Assembly: GCA_964472545.1 (NCBI GenBank)
Contig: CAYYNP010000116.1
Coordinates: forward strand, 1-27,191
DNA length: 27,191 nucleotides
Source of the DNA: CAYYNP01 sp964472545
Lineage (GTDB): Bacteria; Planctomycetota; Planctomycetia; Pirellulales; Thermoguttaceae
Direction: 5' to 3'
Shown: piece after piece, positions 12,508 through 20,666 of the stretch
Position numbering within the stretch: the first letter of the stretch is position 1
Layout of the letters: every line of letters begins with the position of its first letter
The notes under the pieces: model-generated
Seen by the model: only the letters and a program-made list of their open reading frames with translations
What the model was told of the DNA's origin: nothing
Databases searched by the model: none
Program-made: the position numbers and the translations under genes

Positions 12508-15429
12508 TCACTCCCACTCCCCATCAAGCTCCAGCAGATAATCCACCGCGTTGACCTCGGTGCGGTTGCTTCCGCTGGAGGCTTGAGCCCAAACTTGCTC
12601 GAAGCCGTCGATTTCGACGGACGAGATCTCGTTGGCCAGCGAGGCCCAGTCGAGCGCTGCGCGGAGGACGTCGTCGCCGGCGGAGTCGTAGAGTTCGGCC
12701 CGGTCGTTGCCGCCGGCGGTGGCGTCGGCCTGGTATTGCTCGAAGTACTTCGCCCGATTGTAGAAGCCGGTGCCGTACATCACGGCGGAGCGGGGCGTGG
12801 CAATGAAGACGTCGTCGCCGGCCGAGTCGTAGAAGCGGGCCAGATCGGTGCCGCCGGCCGTGGCGTAGGCGTGTACGCCCTCGAAATGCTTGGCCCGATT
12901 GTAGAACCCGGCGCCGGCAAGGGCCGCTTGGAAGGGGCTAGCCGTAAGGGTGTCGTCGCCGGCCGAGTCGTAGAGCCGGGCCACGTCGGTTCCGCCGGCC
13001 GTCGAGTAGGCGTGGACTTCCTCGAAGTGCTTTGCCCGATTGTAGAAACCGCGGCCGAACAACGCGGCTTGATCCGCGTGGGCAAGGAACTGATCGCTGC
13101 CCTTGGAGTCGAACAGCTTGGCCACGTCGTAGCCGCGGCCGGCGTAGGCGTGAACGTAGTCGAACCCGGCCGCCCGGCTGGTGAAGCCGGCCCCGGAAAG
13201 CTCGGCCACAAACGGCGTGGCGGCGAATTGGTCGTTGCCGATCGAGTCGAACAGCTTGGCCACGTCGTGCCCGCCGGCGGTCGCCCGGGCTTCCACCCAC
13301 TCGAAGCCGGAGGCCTGGTTGACGAATCCGCCGCCGCTGAGCTTGGCGTAGCCCGGCAAGGCGACGAAGGTATCGTCGCCGGCCGAATCGTAGAACGCGG
13401 CCCGATCTTCTCCGCCGCCGCCGAACAGGCTGATGCTCTCGACGCTACTGAGGCGGACTTCGTAGCCGTCGCCGGAAAGCTCTGCGGAGCCCGGTCGCAG
13501 CACGGCCTGATCGTTGCCGGCAGTGCCGTTGAGCACGGCCGTATCGGAGCCCTCGCCGCCGTTGAAAGCGACCGTGTCGACCTCGGTCGAGTCGAACTGA
13601 TAGTCGACGTTGTTGATCGTGAACTGCAAGACCGGCCCGGCGGTGAACGCAAAGTGGTCGTCGCCGGCGGTGCCGGCCACGTTGACGATATCGCCGCTGC
13701 GCGAGACGAGATTCGTCACGCGGAAGTCGACGTCCTCGTTCACGCCGCCGCCAAACGTCACCGGACGCAGCGTGAAGACGTCGCCGGCGGCGGCGTTCAC
13801 GTCGATCCGCTCGGAGTCGCCGGCCGTCGTGCTGGTGCCGACGAGTTGGTCTTCGGCGTCGAAAAGCTGCAGGTCGACGTCGCCGGCGGCGTGGACGAAG
13901 AAGGCCTCGATCGTGAGGATGCCGTCGTTGGCCGCGGTGATTTGGAACGATTGGCCGTCGCCTTCGATCTGCAGGTCGTTGAATTCGGCTTGGGCCACCG
14001 TGCCCCAATCGACGGTGGTAACCGTGGGCGTCAGATCGACGTCGAGCGTGTAGTGTCCCAGGCCGTCGTCGGTGGCCAGCCCAATGGAGTACGATTGGCC
14101 GGCGGCCACGTCGAACTCGATCGCGTCGCCGATCGCCGCCGTGTTCAGCGAGGCCCCGCTAAGTTGCCAATTCGGTGCCAGATCGCCGGTGGCGTCGACC
14201 TCAACGGAGAGCGTGCCGGTGCGTCCGGCGGTGAAGCTGAACCAGTCGAGATCGTCCAGTGCGGCGATCGTACCGTTAAGCGACGCCTGCTCTTCGATCG
14301 TACCCATGTCGTAGGCCGTATCGGTACTGGAGCCGAAATCGTCGGCCGGCATCACCGCGTCGATGGCCGCAGTGAGGTTCAACCGGCAGTAGTTCCGCCC
14401 GGTTTCCGGGTCGAAGATCGTGTCGGCCGTGTTGAGCATCAACTGGTACAGCGTGCTCTGCGACACGTCGTCAATGCCGACGAACTCGTACGCTTGCCGC
14501 AGCAACACGCTGGCCCCGGCCACGTACGGCGCGGCCATGCTGGTGCCGGAGAAGTTGGCAAAGTCGTTGGCCACGTTGTCGCGGTTGCCGACGTAGTCGG
14601 GCACGGTGCTGCGGATGCCGCGGCCCGGCGCGGCGATCACGCGTTGGCTCCGCTGGGAGAAGTAGCTCAGGCTGCCGTCGTCGTCGACCGAGGCCACCGG
14701 CACGACGTGCGGGCTGGCGGCCGGATAGCTCACGCCGGGCTCTTCGTACTTCAGGAAACTGTTGCCCGCCGCCACGGAGATAAAGACGCCTTCGGCCTCG
14801 AGCCTGGCGAACTCCTCTTCCAGCATGGCCCAGCCGGGCACGCTGTCGGAATTCCAGCGCGTGCCGATCGAGAGGTTGATCGCCGTGATCGGGTTCTCGA
14901 AGGTGTCGAGGTTGTCGTACACCCAATCCAAGGCGTCGGCCACGTCGCCGAAATAGCCTTCGCCGGTGTCGTTGAAGACGCGCAGGCCGATCAGGTCGAC
15001 CTCGGGCGCCACGCCGGGGCTGAATGCGTCGCTGCTGCCGATGATGCCGGCGACGTGGGTGCCGTGCGACCCGGCAATGGCATCGTCGTAAGGGTCGGCG
15101 TCGTTCTCGGCGAAGTCGTAGCCGCCGACCACCCGATATCCCGTGCCGAAGCCCGCCCCCAATGCCACGTGGTCGTAGGCGATGCCGGTGTCGATCACCA
15201 CCACGGTCTGGCCCGCGCCGGTGAAGCCGAATTGCTCGCGAACGCCGTCCAGCCCGGTCAACTCGTGGGCGTCGGCCAGTGTGGCGTCGAAGTCATCTTC
15301 GACCTGGCTTTCGACGAAGTAGTCGAGGAAAAGATCGGCCGACGGATCACCGGCCATCAGAAGTCGAGGCTCCACCGACTCGAACCGCACGTTGCGATTG
15401 ATAGGGCGTTGCCGACGCGAACGGCGCAT
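12508..15429 (-). CDS. secreted subtilisin-like protease with EPRLL motif and C-terminal repeats
   Basis: The 973-residue product starts with a basic stretch and FESVEPRLLMAGDP (16-29), the LEPR-type N-terminal motif found on large planctomycete surface proteins. The S8 peptidase domain spans about 65-360: VVVIDTGI (Asp80), SHGTHVAGI (His122), oxyanion Asn223 in VAAGN, and FSGTSMAAPYVAG (Ser297), so the triad is complete. Residues about 362-580 form two beta-sandwich, pre-peptidase-like domains (DDLDWFSFTAGRTGTLSVEV). From about 585 Gly/Asp-rich repeats begin, ending in six 47-residue units. AGGAGG lies 7 nt before the ATG. It probably acts at the cell surface with the repeats binding calcium; this last point is inference from the Asp-rich turns. 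No sorting partner is in the window. Confidence 0.88.
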   Translation of the reverse strand: MRRSRRQRPINRNVRFESVEPRLLMAGDPSADLFLDYFVESQVEDDFDATLADAHELTGLDGVREQFGFTGAGQTVVVIDTGIAYDHVALGAGFGTGYRVVGGYDFAENDADPYDDAIAGSHGTHVAGIIGSSDAFSPGVAPEVDLIGLRVFNDTGEGYFGDVADALDWVYDNLDTFENPITAINLSIGTRWNSDSVPGWAMLEEEFARLEAEGVFISVAAGNSFLKYEEPGVSYPAASPHVVPVASVDDDGSLSYFSQRSQRVIAAPGRGIRSTVPDYVGNRDNVANDFANFSGTSMAAPYVAGASVLLRQAYEFVGIDDVSQSTLYQLMLNTADTIFDPETGRNYCRLNLTAAIDAVMPADDFGSSTDTAYDMGTIEEQASLNGTIAALDDLDWFSFTAGRTGTLSVEVDATGDLAPNWQLSGASLNTAAIGDAIEFDVAAGQSYSIGLATDDGLGHYTLDVDLTPTVTTVDWGTVAQAEFNDLQIEGDGQSFQITAANDGILTIEAFFVHAAGDVDLQLFDAEDQLVGTSTTAGDSERIDVNAAAGDVFTLRPVTFGGGVNEDVDFRVTNLVSRSGDIVNVAGTAGDDHFAFTAGPVLQFTINNVDYQFDSTEVDTVAFNGGEGSDTAVLNGTAGNDQAVLRPGSAELSGDGYEVRLSSVESISLFGGGGEDRAAFYDSAGDDTFVALPGYAKLSGGGFVNQASGFEWVEARATAGGHDVAKLFDSIGNDQFAATPFVAELSGAGFTSRAAGFDYVHAYAGRGYDVAKLFDSKGSDQFLAHADQAALFGRGFYNRAKHFEEVHAYSTAGGTDVARLYDSAGDDTLTASPFQAALAGAGFYNRAKHFEGVHAYATAGGTDLARFYDSAGDDVFIATPRSAVMYGTGFYNRAKYFEQYQADATAGGNDRAELYDSAGDDVLRAALDWASLANEISSVEIDGFEQVWAQASSGSNRTEVNAVDYLLELDGEWE
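12580..13389 (-). repeat. six 47-residue repeats in the subtilase C-terminus
   Basis: DSAGDD-like turns occur at residues 681, 728, 774, 821, 868 and 915, a spacing of 46-47. A typical unit reads YDSAGDDTLTASPFQAAL, then GFYNRAKHFEGVHAYATAGG. The last unit is degenerate. The regular spacing and Gly/Asp turns suggest a stacked beta structure. Confidence 0.85.
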
Positions 15430-16164
15430 CGCGATCGCCTCCTGGGTCTACGGGTGCGGCTTGCCGGTTTCGAGAGGGGAGCGACTCGAGGTCGCACGAA
15501 ACGGCCAACCGAGCTCAAAAGTTGTCTACGTCTTGGTGTTTTTTTCCCGGTGCAAACTGCCGGCGAAGAACTCGCCGCCGACGCCCGAACGGCGTCATGT
15601 TACGAAGGGAACCGCCCGAACCCGAGGCCTTTTGGCCTGCCGATGCTCGAACATCAAAATATAGGTCCACTTCCGGCGCGCAGCGCACACCGCCACCAAG
15701 AAACGCAGACAACCTCCGCAGCCGGATAAGTGCATAACAGACAAGCGCCCCAACCGGAATCGGCCGTTGGACGAACGCCTCCGACGCCGTAGCGAAGCGG
15801 CAACGACGTCGACTTCAGACAACACTACGCAGCGGCGGGGGAGATGGGTCGGGGGATTTCTGGGAGCCGAAGTCCGCAGCCTTCTTCTCTGACGAGTCTT
15901 GTGCGCCACGGGTTTCAGAGCACTTCTGGCCAAGACGCTCGCCGTACTCCGTGGCGCAAGCTGATGTGTACAGCGCCTCTCAGCCGGTCTTCATTGGCTG
16001 CATCGGTGGGGGCGACCGACGCACGAATCGCGAGTTCCTTGTCCATGTCGAACGGCCTCGGGCAACGCACGCCGTTGCCGTGACAAACTCCTTCCGCCGC
16101 ATCATGCAACCGCTGAAGGGGGGTGTAAGGCGAATACGCAGGTCCTCGTGTTGAGCTGGCTCCC
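15430..16164. other. 735-nt gap without a convincing gene
   Basis: Open frames here are short, Arg-rich and lack ribosome sites or family resemblance. Visible structures are a perfect 10-bp inverted repeat (TGCGCCACGG at 15902-15911 with its complement at 15949-15958), overlapping CTCTGA/TCAGAG (15887-15892, 15915-15920), and a small AGGCC-TTTT-GGCCT hairpin at 15625-15638. The right part lies between the end of the sugar operon and the subtilase upstream region, so it should hold a terminator and the subtilase promoter, but neither is clear. Confidence 0.5.
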
Positions 16165-17229
16165 CTATGGAGTTTCATGGTCTTGGCCGAAAGAACTCAT
16201 GTCCAACGATCGGTGGTATTGCATTGCCACCGTGCCGTCCGACGGAAACTCCAGCGGAAGCCAGACGTGAGAACTGTATCTCATGTTCTCCCGATTCCAG
16301 CGGTCTCCCATGAAGATGAAGGCCCCCGGTTTATCCTGAAGTTCGAGAACGAAGGTGCTTTGCGAATTGAACGTGATCTCGCTTCGTGGGCCGCGACAGA
16401 AATTGCCGAGATCCTCATAAGGCCCGAGGATACTCCTTGCCCGAAAGTGTTTTCCCGCATTCGGAGTGAAGCCCGAAACGCCGGAGGTGATGAGAAAGTA
16501 ATATCCATTCCTCTTGATCATGGCCGGCGCTTCGCGGCGCTCGGTGTTTGGAATCTTGCGGACCTCTGTGGTCTTCAGGTAGTCGTCGGACAGTCGGGCA
16601 ATATGGATGCAACGTGTCGTTGATCGATCGGTTGGATACGAGTCGAAGATGAAATACGCTTGACCGTCTTCATCCTTGAACAGCGTGCAATCCTTCACCG
16701 TCATTTTCGGCCCCAGCGGTCGGTGATAGCCGTGCCACTTATAGACGCCGTTGATCTTGTCGCAACTGGCAACTCCCGCTTCTGCCCTGCCGATCCGGAC
16801 GACGTCGCGGTCGACGGGGTCCTTCCCGATGTAGTGAAACCACATGACGTATTTTTGGGTCCGCTCGTTGTAGAGGATCTTCGCTCGCTCGAATCGCATG
16901 GGGCCTTCCAGATCGCCCGACGGCTGACAGGCCAGAACGACGCCCTCGTATTTCCAATGGACCAGTCTCTCCGAACTGTACATCTCGACGCCTCTGTTCG
17001 TGGCCGGCCACACGCCCTTTCGCTGGGGAACATCCCGAAACGTCTGGCCGTACCACCAGTACTTTCCGTCGGCAAAAATGATCCCGCCGTGATGCGCCTC
17101 GACGTGATTGCCGGCCACGTCCGGGCGCACCGCGAAATCCGTGAAGCCGCCGTTCTCGATCTTCTCGGCAGCCATCCCGGCCGGAGGAGTCGGCAAAGCG
17201 AAGATAACAGACAGCACCAGTTTTCTCAT
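16165..17229 (-). CDS. GH43 exo-beta-1,3-galactanase-like glycosidase
   Basis: The 354-residue product has a signal peptide (MRKLVLSVIFALPTPPAGMA) and a single five-bladed propeller domain. It matches the galactan-type GH43 subfamily: EAHHGGIIFADGKYWWYGQ (44-62), FERAKILYNERTQKYVMWFH (113-132, Glu114), KDCTLFKDEDGQAYFIF (Asp180), RREAPAMIKRNGYYFLITSG (Glu233), NSQSTFVL (Gln290) and FIFMGDRWN (305-312). In the studied fungal member a Glu acts as acid and a Gln replaces the usual base; Glu233 and Gln290 are the candidates here. It would release galactose from beta-1,3-galactan or arabinogalactan side chains. The ATG overlaps the stop of the upstream GH43 gene (ATGA), so translation is coupled. 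It is the last gene of the operon. Confidence 0.78.
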   Translation of the reverse strand: MRKLVLSVIFALPTPPAGMAAEKIENGGFTDFAVRPDVAGNHVEAHHGGIIFADGKYWWYGQTFRDVPQRKGVWPATNRGVEMYSSERLVHWKYEGVVLACQPSGDLEGPMRFERAKILYNERTQKYVMWFHYIGKDPVDRDVVRIGRAEAGVASCDKINGVYKWHGYHRPLGPKMTVKDCTLFKDEDGQAYFIFDSYPTDRSTTRCIHIARLSDDYLKTTEVRKIPNTERREAPAMIKRNGYYFLITSGVSGFTPNAGKHFRARSILGPYEDLGNFCRGPRSEITFNSQSTFVLELQDKPGAFIFMGDRWNRENMRYSSHVWLPLEFPSDGTVAMQYHRSLDMSSFGQDHETP

Positions 17230-18893
17230 TTTGTTCTTCCGCCGTCATTCTCGGGAGTGGACACCCGCAGGAAGTCGAAGTCGGCCGGAGTCGGCATGGC
17301 GCCGGGGCCGCGGACGGCGAACAGTCCGAACGTGGCGGCTGACCAGGCGTTGCGTTTCTTGATGCCGATCCAACCAAGGTCGGGATCGCCGCCGCGACCG
17401 TTGCGGAGGTCTTGCCAACTGTCACCGAAGTAAATACTCTTTCCCAGTTGAGTCCACTGCCGACCATCGGGGCCATAGTAGAAGGTGGCCGTCTCCTCGC
17501 CGTCGACGTCGATCCGCAGATGAACGTCCGTGCCGATTGTGTTCTCGGCCGTCCACAGCAACTTGCGTTTGCCGTTGTTCGTTTTGCCAACCGTGAAGAC
17601 TCTCCTACCATCGCGAAGGGTCGTTGTCAACCAGAAGTTCATGCCCGGGTCGTGGTACATGCACAAGCCTGCGGCGTGGCCGGGGGCTGAAGCGTCAAAG
17701 ACGACCCTCGTGACAAACTGAAACCGCTTATCGATCACGCGTTGCATGAACACGGCCGGCAGTGAGGCCGTTTCGATCGGCTGGGCGGCAGGCGGGTAAA
17801 TCTTCAGCCAGCCGGGACGTTGCGAGAGCGACCAACGGTTGCCGTCTTCCTCCGGCTTGCAGTGGAAGAACCATTGCAGCCCAAGCCCCGTCACGGTGAA
17901 CTCGTCGGATTGTGCCAAGGAGTAGTCGCAGGCGGGAAGACTCGGTGATTTCCCCCCGAGCGTCGGAGCCCGTCCATGACGCGGTCGCCACCAGCCGTCG
18001 TCGGTCCACTCGATCGGGTCGATGCACATTGGCCTCCCGAGACTGTAGTGCGACAGCTCGTGCGCGTGATACGATACGAACCACTCGCCGTCTTGCGTCT
18101 CGATCAGCGAGCCGTGGGCAGGCCCCTGGATTGGCGAGCCGTCGTCGGTCGCGAACAGGACCGGATTGCCCGGATCCTCTTCCCACGGCCCTTCGATGCG
18201 CCGGGACCGCAGGACCGAAACCGTGCTCGGCTGATGTGGCCGCGTACCGCCGTCGGAATAGAGAATGTAGTACCAATCGTCACGTCTGAAAACGTCCGGC
18301 CCTTCGAAGAACTTGTACCGGCTGGTGTCGATCTTCGTGACCAGTCGCTTGACGCTCAGCCCGTCCCGCTGCAACTCGTAGATCTCCCCCTTGTACATCA
18401 CCAGGTAGAGCCGGCCATCCGTATCGGCGAAGAAACCGGGATCGATCCCCAGCTTGCCGAGGTGCTTTATCCGGTAGGGGCCCTCGGGGCGCTGCGAATA
18501 GTAGACGTAGAGTTCGCGATTTGCCAGCGGGGCGTAGATCAGGAACGTTTTGGTGTGCGGGTTGTATCCCATCTCCAAGCCGTAGACGCCGCCGCTTGAC
18601 ACGCCCGGCTGTAGATGCGGATTGGATCGGAACGCGTGGGCGATGTAACGCCAATGCACCAGGTCCTTGGAATGGATGATGGGGATGCCGGGCTGCCAGT
18701 TGTTGGTCGAACAGATCGAGTAGTAATCCTCGCCCACGCGAATCACCCCCGGGTCGCTCCAATCGCCGCGCACAACAGGGTTGGAATACGTGGCCTCGCG
18801 AGGAGGTTCGGCACCCGGTGACGATTGGGTTGGCAGTGCGCTGGCCGCCAGGATCAGGAGGGCCTTCACGAAATGTCGCATATTCTTCTTCAT
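17226..18893 (-). CDS. GH43 glycosidase with C-terminal jelly-roll domain
   Basis: The 555-residue product has a signal peptide (hydrophobic 9-22) and a GH43 propeller at about 35-320. NPVVRGDWSDPGVIR holds the base Asp47, GIDPGFFADTDG the pKa-setting Asp151 and KFFEGPDVFRRDDWYYI the acid Glu197, a complete triad. Residues about 326-545 form a concanavalin-like domain (SDEFTVTGLGLQWFFH), as in beta-xylosidase and arabinofuranosidase relatives. Substrate is probably xylosyl, arabinosyl or galactosyl ends. GGGAGG lies 4 nt before the ATG, inside the end of the preceding sialidase gene, whose stop it overlaps (ATGA). This places it firmly in the operon. Confidence 0.82.
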   Translation of the reverse strand: MKKNMRHFVKALLILAASALPTQSSPGAEPPREATYSNPVVRGDWSDPGVIRVGEDYYSICSTNNWQPGIPIIHSKDLVHWRYIAHAFRSNPHLQPGVSSGGVYGLEMGYNPHTKTFLIYAPLANRELYVYYSQRPEGPYRIKHLGKLGIDPGFFADTDGRLYLVMYKGEIYELQRDGLSVKRLVTKIDTSRYKFFEGPDVFRRDDWYYILYSDGGTRPHQPSTVSVLRSRRIEGPWEEDPGNPVLFATDDGSPIQGPAHGSLIETQDGEWFVSYHAHELSHYSLGRPMCIDPIEWTDDGWWRPRHGRAPTLGGKSPSLPACDYSLAQSDEFTVTGLGLQWFFHCKPEEDGNRWSLSQRPGWLKIYPPAAQPIETASLPAVFMQRVIDKRFQFVTRVVFDASAPGHAAGLCMYHDPGMNFWLTTTLRDGRRVFTVGKTNNGKRKLLWTAENTIGTDVHLRIDVDGEETATFYYGPDGRQWTQLGKSIYFGDSWQDLRNGRGGDPDLGWIGIKKRNAWSAATFGLFAVRGPGAMPTPADFDFLRVSTPENDGGRTK

Positions 18894-20617
18894 GATTCCT
18901 CCCCATCACTTCGCCGGTTCGGTGGTGGTGTCGCGGGCGGGGCGGGCAGGATAATGAACCCGAGATCCGACTTCCCGTCCTTTTCAAAGAGCACGATCAG
19001 GCGGCCGTCCGGCAGGACGGCAACGTCACTGTAACCCGAAGGACCTTCGTAGTATTGTTGCTTGAGAGGCCATGTTTTGCCGTCGTCGTAGCTGCCGTAA
19101 AGGGTTCCCCGGGCGCGTGCGGTAGCGACTCCGGGACCGGAATAGAGTATCACGCCCGGCTTGCCGTCTTTCGGCCACGAGTAACGCTTCACGGCCCCCT
19201 GGCAGCCTGCATGTCTCAGTTCCTCCGCGTGCCACAACTCGGTCGCGTTCCTTGTGCCGCCGTCGCCGATGATGGTCAACCGGCGTCTGGTCTCCGGGGG
19301 GCCGGGGTTGCCGACGAAGAGCACCGAGCCGTCGCTGAGCTCCGCACATTTCGACTCGCCAATGTTCGCGTGCAGAGCGCCGCCGGGTTTCCAGGTCTCA
19401 CCGTGGTCGTCGCTGTAAACGACGCTGGGCCCCCACGCCGCGCCGTGGTTCATCGGAATGATCAGACGGCCCGCGTACTTGCCGCGCTGCAATGCCATGC
19501 CCGCGCCGGGACCGGGAATGACAAGGCGGCGCCCGTCCTTGATCTGGTCGCGCAGGATCTGGGTCATGTCCCGCGGCTCGCTCCAGGTCTTGCCGTCGTC
19601 GTCGCTGTAGGAAACATGCTGACTTGGGGTCGTGCCATCCCACCGGCCCATGAAGACGCAGATCCGGCCGGTCTTGGGGTCCACGACCGCGCTCGGGTTG
19701 TTCACGGAGCGATTCCCGTCGTCCCAGATCACGATTTCCGGGCCCCAGGTTTTGCCGTTGTCTTCACTGCGACGCAGAACCGCGTCGATATCACCAATGT
19801 CGCCCCCACCCGTACGGCGTGCCTCGGCAAAGGCGAGGATCGTGCCCTTGGTCGAGACCGCCAGGGCCGGAATGCGATACCGGCACGCCTTGCCGTACTC
19901 CGGCTTCTCTCGCGCGCCAGAGCCCTTGTAGATCTCCTCGATGGGGGCGGCGGACTTGAAGCCGGTGGTCAGCTTGTCCGACAGCTTCTCGGCGGTCAGC
20001 TTCATGCTCTTGATCTTCGGCGAGACTTGCAAGGCATCGAACCAGATGTGGAGGTTGGTGTCTGGATCGATCGGCTGCTCGTTGATTTGCTTGTCGTCGT
20101 AGTAGAACGAAATGTTGCCGCCGACGCGCTTGACGGCCATCGAGTGCAGATTGCCGTCATACGGGTTCTTCTCGCAGGGCGCCGCAAAGGTCTCAAACGG
20201 CAAGGACTGTTTGCGAAGACTCATCCAGATCTGGCTACCGTCGCGGGCAAACAGCAGGCGGCCGCGGTCCCGAATCTGAACGATCGGCATGGCCGTGCCG
20301 CGCCCGTCCGGACAGGAGAAGACCACCTTGAACTCGCAGTCGCCCAGGGCGGATTTGGCCGCAATAAAACGCGCGTGATTGTTGCGCTTTCCGACTCTCT
20401 TCGGCACGACAAAGAGGCCGTCGACGGTCTCTCCGGCGCAGTGGACCCAGTCCTTCGAGAACGCCTCGTTCTCGGGGCTCACGTTCGTCCAGTCGAGCCC
20501 TTCCTTGATAAGCTTGCCGTCGCGGACGACGTGCAACTCTTCGGCGGCAGTCGCGCGGAACGGCCCAAGCAACACGATGGCTGTCAGGAGGGATATGGTC
20601 GTAGAGGTTCTTTTCAT
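18890..20617 (-). CDS. secreted sialidase-like enzyme (GH33 type), copy 1
   Basis: From the ATG at 20617 the product has 575 residues; an ATG 16 codons upstream would bury the signal peptide (MKRTSTTISLLTAIVLLGPF). Residues about 25-225 form an N-terminal beta-sandwich shared with copy 2. The propeller follows: YRIPALAV (Arg248), GGGDIGDIDAVLRRS (acid/base Asp273) and four Asp boxes SEDNGKTW, SDDDGKTW, SDDHGETW and SYDDGKTW (284, 338, 402 and 509). GESKCAELSDG has the Glu (421) and SGYSDVAVL the Tyr nucleophile (529). The second Arg of the carboxylate-binding triad, expected as LLNMR, is replaced by FVGNPG. It may therefore act on a different acidic or neutral sugar. It overlaps the following GH43 gene. 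Confidence 0.75.
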   Translation of the reverse strand: MKRTSTTISLLTAIVLLGPFRATAAEELHVVRDGKLIKEGLDWTNVSPENEAFSKDWVHCAGETVDGLFVVPKRVGKRNNHARFIAAKSALGDCEFKVVFSCPDGRGTAMPIVQIRDRGRLLFARDGSQIWMSLRKQSLPFETFAAPCEKNPYDGNLHSMAVKRVGGNISFYYDDKQINEQPIDPDTNLHIWFDALQVSPKIKSMKLTAEKLSDKLTTGFKSAAPIEEIYKGSGAREKPEYGKACRYRIPALAVSTKGTILAFAEARRTGGGDIGDIDAVLRRSEDNGKTWGPEIVIWDDGNRSVNNPSAVVDPKTGRICVFMGRWDGTTPSQHVSYSDDDGKTWSEPRDMTQILRDQIKDGRRLVIPGPGAGMALQRGKYAGRLIIPMNHGAAWGPSVVYSDDHGETWKPGGALHANIGESKCAELSDGSVLFVGNPGPPETRRRLTIIGDGGTRNATELWHAEELRHAGCQGAVKRYSWPKDGKPGVILYSGPGVATARARGTLYGSYDDGKTWPLKQQYYEGPSGYSDVAVLPDGRLIVLFEKDGKSDLGFIILPAPPATPPPNRRSDGEES

Positions 20618-20666
20618 GGCGTTTGCCCTTTTGTGCCTTTCATACGTGTCTTCGATAATCTTCAAC

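Noticed and set aside
12448..15729. Very long open frame on the plus strand opposite the subtilase gene
   Set aside because: It mirrors the minus-strand gene, is full of Val/Gly/Arg antisense composition and has no recognisable domain or ribosome site; GC-rich codon bias explains it.
15595..15933. Minus-strand open frame of 112 codons in the long gap
   Set aside because: Arg-rich, low-confidence composition, no ribosome site and no family resemblance.
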